A stretch of 64,000 bases of DNA, from positions 40,578-104,577 of the forward strand of contig QIAM01000022.1 of the NCBI GenBank assembly GCA_003225555.1, given 5' to 3'. Under the pieces are notes generated by a model. The model saw only the letters and a program-made list of their open reading frames with translations, did no database searches and was not told the origin of the DNA. Below are positions 17,905 through 26,248 of this stretch, piece after piece. The position numbers and the translations under genes were made by a program. Position 1 is the stretch's first letter, and each line of letters starts with the position of its first letter. The stretch is from Acidobacteriota bacterium. GTDB lineage: Bacteria; Acidobacteriota; Terriglobia; Terriglobales; Acidobacteriaceae.

Positions 17905-18405
17905 ATGCTGCAAAAGCGCATCGATGACCAGCCCACGATCTCGCGCGAGATGGTCCGCGAGGCCCAGGGAATCCTCCATCAACACCTCAAACGCGTGGGC
18001 CTGAAGCAAACGGCGCAGCGCGACACCATCCTCCGCACCTTCCTCGAGACTCGCGACCATCTTTCCACCGACGAACTGCATCGGCTGGTACAGAAGAAGG
18101 ACGTCCGCATCGGCTATACCACCGTGTACCGTACCCTCAAACTGCTGGCCGAATGCGGGCTGGCGAGCGAAGTCGCCTTTCACGATGGCATCGCCCGCTA
18201 CGAGCACCAATACAATCGCCGCAGCCATCACCACATGGTCTGCACTGAGTGCGGTAGTTCGGTGGAATTCTTTTCTCAGGAAGTCGATCGATTGGAACAG
18301 GAAATCGGCCGGAAGTATCACTACCTCACTACGCGCCACACCTTCCAGATTTACGGCGTGTGCGAGGACTGCCGCAAGAAGAACCACATGCCTCGCCCCC
18401 TCTAA
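17905..18405 (+). CDS. Fur-family metal-responsive transcription regulator
   Basis: A 166-residue regulator. A winged-helix DNA-binding part (about 20-100) has KQTAQRDTILRTFLE and VRIGYTTVYRTLKLL. The dimerisation part has the regulatory metal ligands HHHMVCTECG and the structural zinc Cys pairs CTEC and CEDC. The length is slightly above the usual 140-150 because of an N-terminal extension of about 20 residues. Whether it senses Fe, Zn or peroxide cannot be read. Its stop overlaps the convergent zinc-ribbon gene by 4 bases. Confidence 0.9.
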   Translation: MLQKRIDDQPTISREMVREAQGILHQHLKRVGLKQTAQRDTILRTFLETRDHLSTDELHRLVQKKDVRIGYTTVYRTLKLLAECGLASEVAFHDGIARYEHQYNRRSHHHMVCTECGSSVEFFSQEVDRLEQEIGRKYHYLTTRHTFQIYGVCEDCRKKNHMPRPL

Positions 18406-19211
18406 GGGTGGGCGGTTTCAACGGAGGAGGCCTTCGACCAGCCTTGCGGGTGGTTGATCTCGTTGTCCGACAAATCGATTCCGATGGTCAAGCAATCCTG
18501 GGGCGAGCCGTTGCGGGCAACTTTGATTACGTCAGATTCATTCGAGCAAAACGCCGGCGTTCCTCCCTTGCTCTGAGCCGGATAAGCCAAAAGGTGATAC
18601 TTCACAATCGGCCCATTCGTTTTTGCCGGTTTGCATCCTTGGACTTTAAAGACGTATCCATTCTTTTGGCCGCCAGCCAACTCGCCGCTCATGCCCCAGG
18701 AGCCCGCCAGCTCAGACAGGGAACAGGTATACCCTAAGGCCGGGTGGGCTTGAGAATATGCGATCTCGGCGGTATTCAGTGTCCGTACCGCAGCCACTGC
18801 GGAACTCTCGGTCCCGATTTGCTGGTTCAGCGCCGACGTCGGTGCAGACTGGCGAAAAATAAAAATGGCGACGATCACCGTGATAGTCACAGCCACTCCG
18901 GCATAACCCAGGATCAGTCCGCCGATCGCCCACGCTCTCCCCTTCAGCCGGCCCGCACTTCGTCGGATCTCCGAAAGGGACAAATGTCCGAAAATGATGG
19001 CCACGATGGAGAATGGCACAAAGAAAAAGAAAATACCGGAGATCAGGCTTCCAATGGCCTTTCCGCTGGTTTCGGGAAAGATTCCGATCACAGGTGACGG
19101 ACTTCCTAAGGAGGGCGTCGGCGAGGCAGGGGTCGCCGACACTTCCTGACCGCACACAGAACAGAATCGCTCGTCCGTTGCGATGTTGTTGCCACAACCC
19201 CCGCAAAACAT
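18402..19211 (-). CDS. Zinc-ribbon / DUF4190-like membrane protein with pilin-like C-terminal domain
   Basis: About 269 residues from the ATG at 19211, with an AGGGAGGG ribosome-binding site. A zinc ribbon (MFCGGCG...FCSVCG) is followed by a Pro/Ser linker, two hydrophobic segments (about 55-135) with GHLSLSEIRRSAGRLKGR between them, and a soluble domain. The last domain starts AVAAVRTLNTAEIAYSQA and holds four Cys. Its order matches the C-terminal domain of the protein at 21588-22577 and resembles the soluble part of a type IV pilin or pseudopilin. The function is unknown. Confidence 0.75.
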   Translation of the reverse strand: MFCGGCGNNIATDERFCSVCGQEVSATPASPTPSLGSPSPVIGIFPETSGKAIGSLISGIFFFFVPFSIVAIIFGHLSLSEIRRSAGRLKGRAWAIGGLILGYAGVAVTITVIVAIFIFRQSAPTSALNQQIGTESSAVAAVRTLNTAEIAYSQAHPALGYTCSLSELAGSWGMSGELAGGQKNGYVFKVQGCKPAKTNGPIVKYHLLAYPAQSKGGTPAFCSNESDVIKVARNGSPQDCLTIGIDLSDNEINHPQGWSKASSVETAHP

Positions 19212-19377
19212 ATTTCTGCTGCCCTCCCTAAGCACCATGCGGTGCCCGGACTCGCTTCTCCAATTTGCCCGAAACAGTACTCTTCGTGCTCGTCAAGGTC
19301 AATCCGGCAGTGCCTCTCAAGTTTGCCTGTGGCGCGGGCATTCTGTTAAGGTGCGCGACAGCGATTGCCACAACACC

Positions 19378-19839
19378 ATGTCGCTTTCATGCCCGCAATG
19401 CGCTTCGCAAATGCCCGATACTGCGGCTTTCTGTCCCGGCTGCGGACATCCCATGCTTCCAGAGTCCCGGGCCCGGGGCAGAGTCGGCATCTTGAGTGAG
19501 AATGTGGCCGGTGCGCTGGCCTATGTCAGCTTTATCCCAGCGGTCGTTTTCTTATTCCTGGATCCTTACCACAAGAATCGTTTTGTCCGCTTTCACTCGT
19601 TCCAGTGCATTTTTCTGTGGGTCACGGGACTGCTGATCGCTGTGCTGCTCAGGTTTGTCGGATTGATCCTGTACATTATTCCGGTTCTCGGCCACCTTCT
19701 GGTTTGGCTGATCGCGATGGTCGTCGTTTTGGGTGCGGTTGTGATCTGGCTGGTTCTAATGGTCAAAGCGCTTCAGGGGGAAGCGTTCAAACTGCCCGTG
19801 ATCGGCGACCTCGCGGAACGTCAGGCTGGTTCGTTCTAG
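19378..19839 (+). CDS. Zinc-ribbon DUF4870 membrane protein, copy 1
   Basis: About 153 residues. The N-terminal zinc ribbon CPQCASQMPDTAAFCPGCG is followed by a DUF4870-like membrane part with three hydrophobic segments and the shared motif LAYVSFIPAVVFLFLDPYHK. It ends LPVIGDLAERQAGSF. It is a paralogue of the next gene. The role of such proteins is not established. Confidence 0.82.
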   Translation: MSLSCPQCASQMPDTAAFCPGCGHPMLPESRARGRVGILSENVAGALAYVSFIPAVVFLFLDPYHKNRFVRFHSFQCIFLWVTGLLIAVLLRFVGLILYIIPVLGHLLVWLIAMVVVLGAVVIWLVLMVKALQGEAFKLPVIGDLAERQAGSF

Positions 19840-19965
19840 TTCTACCTGCATCTCACAATCATTCGTTGCGTTCACGATCCCTTTTTGGTAAGTTGCCGCT
19901 GCGGTCGCTCTGAGCGGGATTCTCACTCGCTAACACTGATTTCCGACAGGATTACGGAGGCGGTT

Positions 19966-20400
19966 ATGGCGTTCTGCAACATGTGCGGCGCACAAATCGC
20001 AGATGGCACCACGACTTGCGCTACGTGCCGCGGCAAAGATGCGGTCCCGATGACCAGCGGTGCGGGAATGGCGGACAATGTGGCGGGAATGCTGGCTTAC
20101 GTGACATTTATCCCTGCCGTTATTTTCCTCGTTCTGGAACCTTACAATAAGAGCCGGTTCGTGCGGTTCCATGCCTTTCAGTGCATCTTTCTGACCGTGG
20201 CAGCGGTGGCCGCTCACATCGTTCTGGGAATTCTCACGGTCGTGCCGTTTCTCGTTCTCCTTACATTTCCCCTCCATGCTTTGGTGTCGTTGGCATGGCT
20301 TGTCGCATCGATCCTTCTTGCGCTAAAAGCGAATCAGGGGCAGAAGTACAAACTGCCTGTGATGGGAGACCTGGCAGAGAAGCAAGCGGACGCGGTGTAG
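19966..20400 (+). CDS. Zinc-ribbon DUF4870 membrane protein, copy 2
   Basis: About 144 residues from the ATG at 19966, with a GGAGG ribosome-binding site at 19956-19960. A zinc ribbon CNMCGAQIADGTTTCATC precedes three hydrophobic segments. AYVTFIPAVIFLVLEPYNK, RFVRFHAFQCIFL and the C-terminal LPVMGDLAEKQA align with the preceding gene, so the pair arose by tandem duplication. The 126-base spacing leaves room for separate expression. Confidence 0.83.
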   Translation: MAFCNMCGAQIADGTTTCATCRGKDAVPMTSGAGMADNVAGMLAYVTFIPAVIFLVLEPYNKSRFVRFHAFQCIFLTVAAVAAHIVLGILTVVPFLVLLTFPLHALVSLAWLVASILLALKANQGQKYKLPVMGDLAEKQADAV

Positions 20401-20573
20401 TTTCGAAGAGTCGATTTCGGGAAATAGCCTAAATGGACGCAAGAGTTTTCCGGCGCGTGCTTGACTTTCTCCTTCCAAGCTGTCAATCCTATTAGCTTTT
20501 ACTCCACCGCCAGGATCGGGGCTACACAGCGGTCTTGGAGCACGGCGGAAATCTGGGCAAACTGGGGAATTCA

Positions 20574-21548
20574 TTGCGAGTCAGAATTTTTTATCACGAC
20601 AAATGCTTCGACGGAGCCTCGTCGGCCGCCCTTTTTGCCCGCTTCTACCGCGAGCGCATACGCGGTGATGTGGATTTCACTTTTTCCGGGCTTTTGCATC
20701 GTGCCGGCGCGCTCTTTGATGAGGAAGACTTCGACGGCGATGAGAATGCCATCGTCGATTTCAAGTATTCCAGTTCTCCAAAAATTACGTGGTGGTTTGA
20801 TCATCACCAGAGCGCATTCCTCTCTCCCGAGGACGCCGCCCATTTCGAGCAGGATCAGAGCAATCGCAAATTTTATGATCCGGATTTCAAGTCATGCACC
20901 AGCTTCATCGCTATGATCGCGCAGCAACGCTTTGGCTTCGATCCCGCGCCGGTGGCGGATCTGGTGCATTGGACCGACATCATTGATGGCGCTCTCTATC
21001 CCGACGCGAAGACGGCGGTGGAGATGCAAGCGCCCGCCATGAAGTTGACGATGGTCATAGAGTCCGCGCCTGACCAGAAGTTTGTGCCCAACCTGATTCC
21101 GCTGCTGGCGGAAAAGCCGCTGGCCCAGATATTGGAAGAGCCGTTTGTGGCTCCGTTACTGCCTCCGCTGCTCAAGCGCCACGAAATCTCGATGGAAATC
21201 TTGAAGCAACGCACAGAGTGCAAGGATGGAACCATTTTCTTCGACATCACCGATCATGACCTGGAAGGCTACAACAAGTTCGTTCCGTACTATCTGCATC
21301 CAGAGTCGATCTACAGTGTGGGGCTGAGCAAGAGCAGCTTTCGAGTGAAAGTTTCTGTGGGGTCGAATCCCTGGGCTCCAGAAGAGCCGGTGGTGAATCT
21401 GGCCAAGATTTGCGAGCGTTATGGCGGCGGCGGACACGCCCGCGTGGGGGCGATTTCGTTCAACGTGGACCAGCACGCGGCTGCGATCAAGGCTTCGCAG
21501 GAAATCGTGGCAGAACTACGAGGGGCTGTGCGGCAAAGCCACAAATAG
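20574..21548 (+). CDS. DHH-family phosphoesterase
   Basis: About 324 residues if started at the TTG at 20574, which has GGGGA six bases upstream; a TTG at 20535 would add 13 residues. The N-terminal DHH domain has FYHDKCFDGASSAALF, AIVDFKYS and the namesake WWFDHHQSAF. The C-terminal DHHA1-like part ends with RYGGGGHARVGAISF. Members cleave phosphodiesters such as nanoRNA, pAp or cyclic dinucleotides with Mn. The exact substrate cannot be assigned. Confidence 0.85.
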   Translation: MRVRIFYHDKCFDGASSAALFARFYRERIRGDVDFTFSGLLHRAGALFDEEDFDGDENAIVDFKYSSSPKITWWFDHHQSAFLSPEDAAHFEQDQSNRKFYDPDFKSCTSFIAMIAQQRFGFDPAPVADLVHWTDIIDGALYPDAKTAVEMQAPAMKLTMVIESAPDQKFVPNLIPLLAEKPLAQILEEPFVAPLLPPLLKRHEISMEILKQRTECKDGTIFFDITDHDLEGYNKFVPYYLHPESIYSVGLSKSSFRVKVSVGSNPWAPEEPVVNLAKICERYGGGGHARVGAISFNVDQHAAAIKASQEIVAELRGAVRQSHK

Positions 21549-21587
21549 ACAGCGTTCCGTTGAGACGTTCCCCCAACGTCTCTGACC

Positions 21588-22577
21588 CTACGGAACCGGG
21601 GTTCCAGAGGCCAGGCAGGTCGCGGCGTTCCCATCCGTTGAGGAGCGAATGACATTCGACTGGTCCGCGCAGAATGCTTTGCGTCCATAGCTATTCGCGT
21701 TCGGTACCGCTGTCAGGTGAAAAGCGTTGGCCGGCGCACCTCCGCAATCGGAAATCGAGAAAACGTAGCCATAACGCTTTCCGCTGGCCAGACCGCTGTG
21801 GATGAGCATCGCCTGATGCTCATTCCTCTCGCTACCGCCGAAACCATCGAGATACGAAAGAGTGCACGCGAAGCCTGCCGTTGGGTAAGTGGTGGCATAA
21901 GTGACTTCAGCCGTGAGAATTGTCCGCATGGCCCCAATCACCGCTCTGTCATCGCCGGCAACCTGCACGCTCGTGTCATTTCGCGGAGAGGTCTGTCCGG
22001 CTGAGGAGGCCGCCAGAGCCGCGGCCTGTCCCTTCATGGCATCGGTGATGCTCCTCAGGAAATCCCGATCAGCCAGGGGCAGGCGGATGGTGACTGCAAT
22101 TTCGTTCAGCTTCCAGATTCCCGCTTCCATCTTCATCCCGAAAGTGGTACGGGGCATGAATGGAGTTCTTTGTGCCTGACCGCTTTTGTAGGCTTGAAAC
22201 GACAACTCAATCTCGTCCTCATCACCGCGCAGGGCATCATTCTCCACAATTACTTCGACTTTTTGGCCAGTCTTCGGATCTTCTGTGGAGACCAGCACCG
22301 AGCCGGTTTCAAAGGTCTCGAGCCTCTTGCCCTGCGTTTGGAGCTGGCTTGCAATCAGGGAGTACTGCTCCAGGTTTTTGAGAGCCCCGGACTCTTCCAG
22401 AGCGCCGCGCGTGGCTGCGGGTAAGTGCTTGAGGAAAGTGCCAGGGGTTTTGCTGAAGAGCATCTCGATGAGCGCTTGCCGCGCAGTTTGCGGGGCCGCA
22501 TGCGCTGCGCCCTGCTCACAAAGGAGGCTGGTGGAGCACAGAATGATTGACGACAGAACGAGGCCGAGCTTTCGCAT
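21588..22577 (-). CDS. Secreted protein with pilin-like C-terminal domain
   Basis: About 329 residues from the ATG at 22577, with an AGGAG ribosome-binding site seven bases upstream. A clear signal peptide (KLGLVLSSIILCSTSLLC) precedes a domain of about 180 residues with no family I recognise. A C-terminal domain begins AVIGAMRTILTAEVTYATTY, contains GFACTLSYLDGFGG and YGYVFSISDCGG, and ends with FCADQSNVIR. The same order of motifs occurs at the end of the zinc-ribbon protein at 18402-19211. The function is unknown. Confidence 0.7.
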   Translation of the reverse strand: MRKLGLVLSSIILCSTSLLCEQGAAHAAPQTARQALIEMLFSKTPGTFLKHLPAATRGALEESGALKNLEQYSLIASQLQTQGKRLETFETGSVLVSTEDPKTGQKVEVIVENDALRGDEDEIELSFQAYKSGQAQRTPFMPRTTFGMKMEAGIWKLNEIAVTIRLPLADRDFLRSITDAMKGQAAALAASSAGQTSPRNDTSVQVAGDDRAVIGAMRTILTAEVTYATTYPTAGFACTLSYLDGFGGSERNEHQAMLIHSGLASGKRYGYVFSISDCGGAPANAFHLTAVPNANSYGRKAFCADQSNVIRSSTDGNAATCLASGTPVP

Positions 22578-22724
22578 GATTGTGCTCCTGGCAGTCATCT
22601 GAATAGTGCCATTGCCTTGCAGTCGGCTCTAGTTACCGAGGTAAGAAGCTGCGAGGTCAAGCGTTGCGACATAAATCAGGACCCCACTGCGTGATCCTCT
22701 GCCGGAGGCGGTCCGCCAGCAAGC

Positions 22725-23234
22725 ATGCGCCCGAACGGACACACGACTGATTCCCACCGTCGCCAACGACAGGCACTGCGGGCCGTCGCTATTTTCGAAT
22801 TCTTTAAAGGAATTTTCGTCCTGCTCATGGGCCTCTGTGCCCTGATGCTGGTTCACCGCGACGTTTGGCTAATTGCCGAAAGCGTGCTGGCGGTGCTGCA
22901 CATCAATACCGATCGCCACTTCGCGCAGGTTTTCCTCGACTATGCCGACAATGTGACCGACGCGCGTCTATGGGCTGCCGCCCGTGTTGCGTTTGCATAT
23001 GCCGCGCTGCGCTTTACCGAAGGGTATGGCTTGTGGCGGGAACGTCCCTGGGCGGAGTGGGTCGCTTTTATTTCCGGAACGCTGCTATTACCCCTCGAAG
23101 TGAGAGAGTTGATCCGCGGAATCACCGTGCTGCGGTCTGCGTTGTTTCTAGGAAATCTGGCGATCGTGCTGTACATGCTGTATGTCTTGCGATCGAACTA
23201 CCTCCAGAGACGAAAAGCTGCCGCCCTCGGATAG
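22725..23234 (+). CDS. DUF2127 integral membrane protein
   Basis: A 169-residue protein with about four membrane segments. It opens with LRAVAIFEFFKGIFVLLMGL, and the central RFTEGYGLWRERPWAEWVAF motif and PLEVREL are typical of DUF2127 proteins. The role is unknown. It stands alone between two genes for secreted proteins. Confidence 0.8.
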   Translation: MRPNGHTTDSHRRQRQALRAVAIFEFFKGIFVLLMGLCALMLVHRDVWLIAESVLAVLHINTDRHFAQVFLDYADNVTDARLWAAARVAFAYAALRFTEGYGLWRERPWAEWVAFISGTLLLPLEVRELIRGITVLRSALFLGNLAIVLYMLYVLRSNYLQRRKAAALG

Positions 23235-23351
23235 CCCAAAAGCCGCGCCAGAGGCGGTGATTGGAGTCTAACGGCTCTGGCAATTTCATGGTGCCCGCTC
23301 CACAATCGGACATGCAAGTGCTCTCGTCGCAGTTCGGCAATTGGAGGCTCC

Positions 23352-23876
23352 ATGAGAATCTTTGTCTGCGCCTGCTGCCTGCTCCTGCTCGCCGGAACAT
23401 GTTCGGCTCAGGACACTAACTTTCCGGTCGGACCGCAGTATCTTATGACGTTTGGCTCGCCACTGTTTGCGGGCCCCATCGCTACGCCATCGCTGTCGTT
23501 TGAAACCGCCTTGCCGGAAGCAGGGACGAGTGAGCCCAGCGCGACACAGATTCCCACGGAACAGTATCAGACGATTTCCAACACCCTCGAGCTGCAACGA
23601 CAGCAGTATCTGCCTTCCGTTTACTGGGGAACACCCCTGGTGAGCGTGGTCGAGATCAGTTTCCGCGAACCCGAGGGAGAGGGATCGCCGCACCCAGCAC
23701 TTCCCGCCAGCATCACGGAAAGCGGCGTCATCGCGCTCACAGACGCGAATGCTTTACGCCAACGCGGCTATGGAGTCACACTTCCCGAAGCGGCACAACA
23801 CTGGAAGGGCCGCAAGAGCGTAGCTCCTCACGTGTATACCAACAGCGACATCGAACGGCTTCGCAACGGAAGCTAG
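23352..23876 (+). CDS. Small secreted protein of unknown function
   Basis: A 174-residue protein with a clear signal peptide (FVCACCLLLLAGTCSAQ). The mature part is rich in Pro, Ser and Glu and lacks Cys. I recognise no domain. A stretch SVVEISFREPEGEG sits near the middle. It lies 118 bases after the DUF2127 gene on the same strand. Confidence 0.6.
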   Translation: MRIFVCACCLLLLAGTCSAQDTNFPVGPQYLMTFGSPLFAGPIATPSLSFETALPEAGTSEPSATQIPTEQYQTISNTLELQRQQYLPSVYWGTPLVSVVEISFREPEGEGSPHPALPASITESGVIALTDANALRQRGYGVTLPEAAQHWKGRKSVAPHVYTNSDIERLRNGS

Positions 23877-23912
23877 GTTCCTCACCCGCCCCCGCGATGG
23901 TGATAGAAGACG

Positions 23913-24587
23913 TCACGGGCGGGATGGGCTTACTGGATCGTCGCCACGGCAGAGGGCCAAACATGTGACCACTCCAATGACGCCCATCGCAGACCACTTT
24001 GCCCAGGGGTCGTTGAGTATGGCGCCGTCGGCAGCTTCGTAGCGCGGACGTTTCGCTGCTGCCGAGCATTTTTCCTCCCGAGAGGTGTGTTCACCTTCCC
24101 GCACGGTAGCCACGTCGGATGGCCGTGGCTGGCGAACTTGTTGTGAGCCTGCCCGTCGAACTTCGATTCGGACATCGTTCTTGTGGGCATCGACCGTAAC
24201 CTTTCCGTTCACATCGGTCACGTCGTATTGTGTCCAGTCGGCGGTTACCGGGACCACCCTCAGGCAACCTACGCGGACGGCCATGCCCCGTGAGGTGCTG
24301 ACCAGAATGGTGCCGTGTTCCAGGACCAGCTCATTTTCCCCGTTCTGGATCAGAGTCTCTTCTTTGACTGTCGCAGTAGATCCCGTGGCATCAATCGTGG
24401 CTTCGTGGTGCGGCTGGGTTTCTATCGTGTCATTGCGAAAAATCGCTGAAGAATCTGGCGCGGGCTTTCCATTCAATAGCACTCCACCCTGGTTGTGGAG
24501 CATGGAGGCACCGGTGTCATCGGCCACGAACAAGACCGGCAGGGCAAGAACCATCGCCCCGTAAACGAAATTGCGCCATTGGAGCAA
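23913..24587 (-). CDS. FecR-like membrane protein
   Basis: A 224-residue protein with an N-terminal membrane segment or signal (FVYGAMVLALPVLFVAD) and another hydrophobic stretch near the C-terminus (MGVIGVVTCLAL). Between them, GGVLLNGKPAPDSSAIFRNDTIETQ, then a LEHGTILVSTSRGMAVRVG stretch, resemble the FecR fold. In FecR-type proteins this periplasmic domain relays signals to sigma factors, but no sigma gene is adjacent, so the role here is open. Confidence 0.6.
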   Translation of the reverse strand: MLQWRNFVYGAMVLALPVLFVADDTGASMLHNQGGVLLNGKPAPDSSAIFRNDTIETQPHHEATIDATGSTATVKEETLIQNGENELVLEHGTILVSTSRGMAVRVGCLRVVPVTADWTQYDVTDVNGKVTVDAHKNDVRIEVRRAGSQQVRQPRPSDVATVREGEHTSREEKCSAAAKRPRYEAADGAILNDPWAKWSAMGVIGVVTCLALCRGDDPVSPSRP

Positions 24588-24704
24588 CGATCCGCCCTCG
24601 CCATTCCCGCAGTACTAACTCTTAATAGCCTAGCCTTTCTTTAGGTGGGAGCCTATTAGCTGCCGTGGTGACCGGCGGATTGGATAAGGGGCATGAGTGG
24701 GAAA

Positions 24705-26171
24705 TCATACGCGCGCGAAGTCGATATATCCCTTCTCCGCATCCGTGCGAACCAGTTTCACGCGAAGCTTGTCCCCCACGTCAAGTCCGTCTCCTCCCTG
24801 CACCAGCAAGCCCTCGGCGTGAGCCTGCAGCGCCCGAACAAACGTCCCGTGCGGTTTTGCGCCGGTGACGATGGCATCGAAGACTTCGCCGATACGGCGT
24901 TGCATGGCTATGGCTGCCAAACGCTTCGTCATCTCGCGCTCGACCTTGCGCGCGGCGTCTTCCTTTTCCGTGCAGTTAGCGGCGATCGAGCTCAGTTCGC
25001 TCTCGGAGTAGGCGTTGCGTTGTCCCGCCAGCTTCGCCTTAATGAGCCGCTGCGTGACCACATCGGCAAAGCGCCGGTTTGGGGCCGTCGAGTGTGTGTA
25101 GTCCTGCACCGCCAGCCCAAAGTGTCCGGGAGCAGCTTCGCCTGCGCGTTCGAGGACATACTCGCCCGGACCGATCAACTTGATGACAGCGAGCGAGAGA
25201 TCGGCAAAGTGATCGGGATCGGAAGCTTTTTGCTTCAGCAGGAAATCATTCAGGGCCTTGGAATCCGGCTGAGCAGGAAGCGTCGTTCCCTTGGTCGCGG
25301 CCAGTTGTATGATCCGGTCCCAGCGTTCGGGCGTGCGCACGATCCGGCGCAGAGAAGACACATCCTCGAGAAAACGCGCCACCACTCCATTGGCGGCCAC
25401 CATGAAATCCTCAATCAATTCTGTGGCCCGGTTTTTCTGCTGCTTGACCACGTCCACGACTTCCTCGTTGACCACGAGCGGACGAAGTTCGTCAGTCTGC
25501 AGACTGAGCGCCCCATTCCGATGACGCTGGTCTTTAAGCTTTTGTGCGACCTCGTCCTGCAGTCTGAGCTGTGCCTGCAGGTCGGCGGAAGCAGCGACCT
25601 GGGGAGGTGCCGGTGCATTGGAGTGCAACCAGGCTCCTAGAGAGTTGTATTGGAGTTGCGCCTTGTTGCGCAAAACCGCGCGATACAAGCTACTGGACTC
25701 TACAACCCCGGAACTGTCGACCAGAAACTCGGTCACCACGCTCAGCCGGTCTTGATCTTCGAGCAGGGAAGTCTGTCCCGTAGAAAGCTCTTCCGGAAGC
25801 ATAGGAAAATTCCGCACTCCGGCGAACACGGTCGTCGTTTCACGACCGGCGTGCTGATCGATCGGAGTCAGCTTGGGCACGAACGCATCGACGTCGGCGA
25901 TCCCGATCATGATCCTGACCCCGCCATCGGGCAAACGCTCGGCAACCTCGACCTGGTCGAGGTCGCGCGAGGTGTCGTTGTCGATCGAAGACCAGAGCAA
26001 ATTTCGAAGGTCGCGAACATCGCCCTCAGCAGCCATTTTCGGAGGCCGGTTGCGCAGCGCCGCAAGTTGTGGTTGAACCTCCGGCGGAAAGTCCGGCCGG
26101 AAGCCGCGCTCGATCATGATTTTCTTTGCAATGGCTTGCAGATCAATGTGCGTAGGATTCGCGTTCCCCAT
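24705..26171 (-). CDS. RNB-domain exoribonuclease (RNase II/R family)
   Basis: About 488 residues from the ATG at 26171, which has GAGGAG just upstream; an ATG at 26225 would add 18. The RNB catalytic motif SIDNDTSRDLDQVE supplies the metal-binding Asp residues. The family's SLYRAVLRNKAQLQY and TAPNRRFADVVTQRLI motifs follow. A short C-terminal S1 RNA-binding domain contains IVTGAKPHGTFVR. The N-terminal cold-shock domains of RNase R are missing, so it is a compact version. Expected to degrade RNA 3' to 5' in the cytoplasm. Confidence 0.88.
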   Translation of the reverse strand: MGNANPTHIDLQAIAKKIMIERGFRPDFPPEVQPQLAALRNRPPKMAAEGDVRDLRNLLWSSIDNDTSRDLDQVEVAERLPDGGVRIMIGIADVDAFVPKLTPIDQHAGRETTTVFAGVRNFPMLPEELSTGQTSLLEDQDRLSVVTEFLVDSSGVVESSSLYRAVLRNKAQLQYNSLGAWLHSNAPAPPQVAASADLQAQLRLQDEVAQKLKDQRHRNGALSLQTDELRPLVVNEEVVDVVKQQKNRATELIEDFMVAANGVVARFLEDVSSLRRIVRTPERWDRIIQLAATKGTTLPAQPDSKALNDFLLKQKASDPDHFADLSLAVIKLIGPGEYVLERAGEAAPGHFGLAVQDYTHSTAPNRRFADVVTQRLIKAKLAGQRNAYSESELSSIAANCTEKEDAARKVEREMTKRLAAIAMQRRIGEVFDAIVTGAKPHGTFVRALQAHAEGLLVQGGDGLDVGDKLRVKLVRTDAEKGYIDFARV

Positions 26172-26248
26172 GAGCTCCTCATCGTCACAAAACGAAATAG
26201 GGCTAACACGAGTGATCGGCTGCATTCACGGAACACAATATGCGGCCA

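Noticed and set aside
24693..25640. A 315-codon plus-strand frame opposite the RNB exoribonuclease
   Set aside because: Antisense to a well-supported gene and without recognisable protein sequence.
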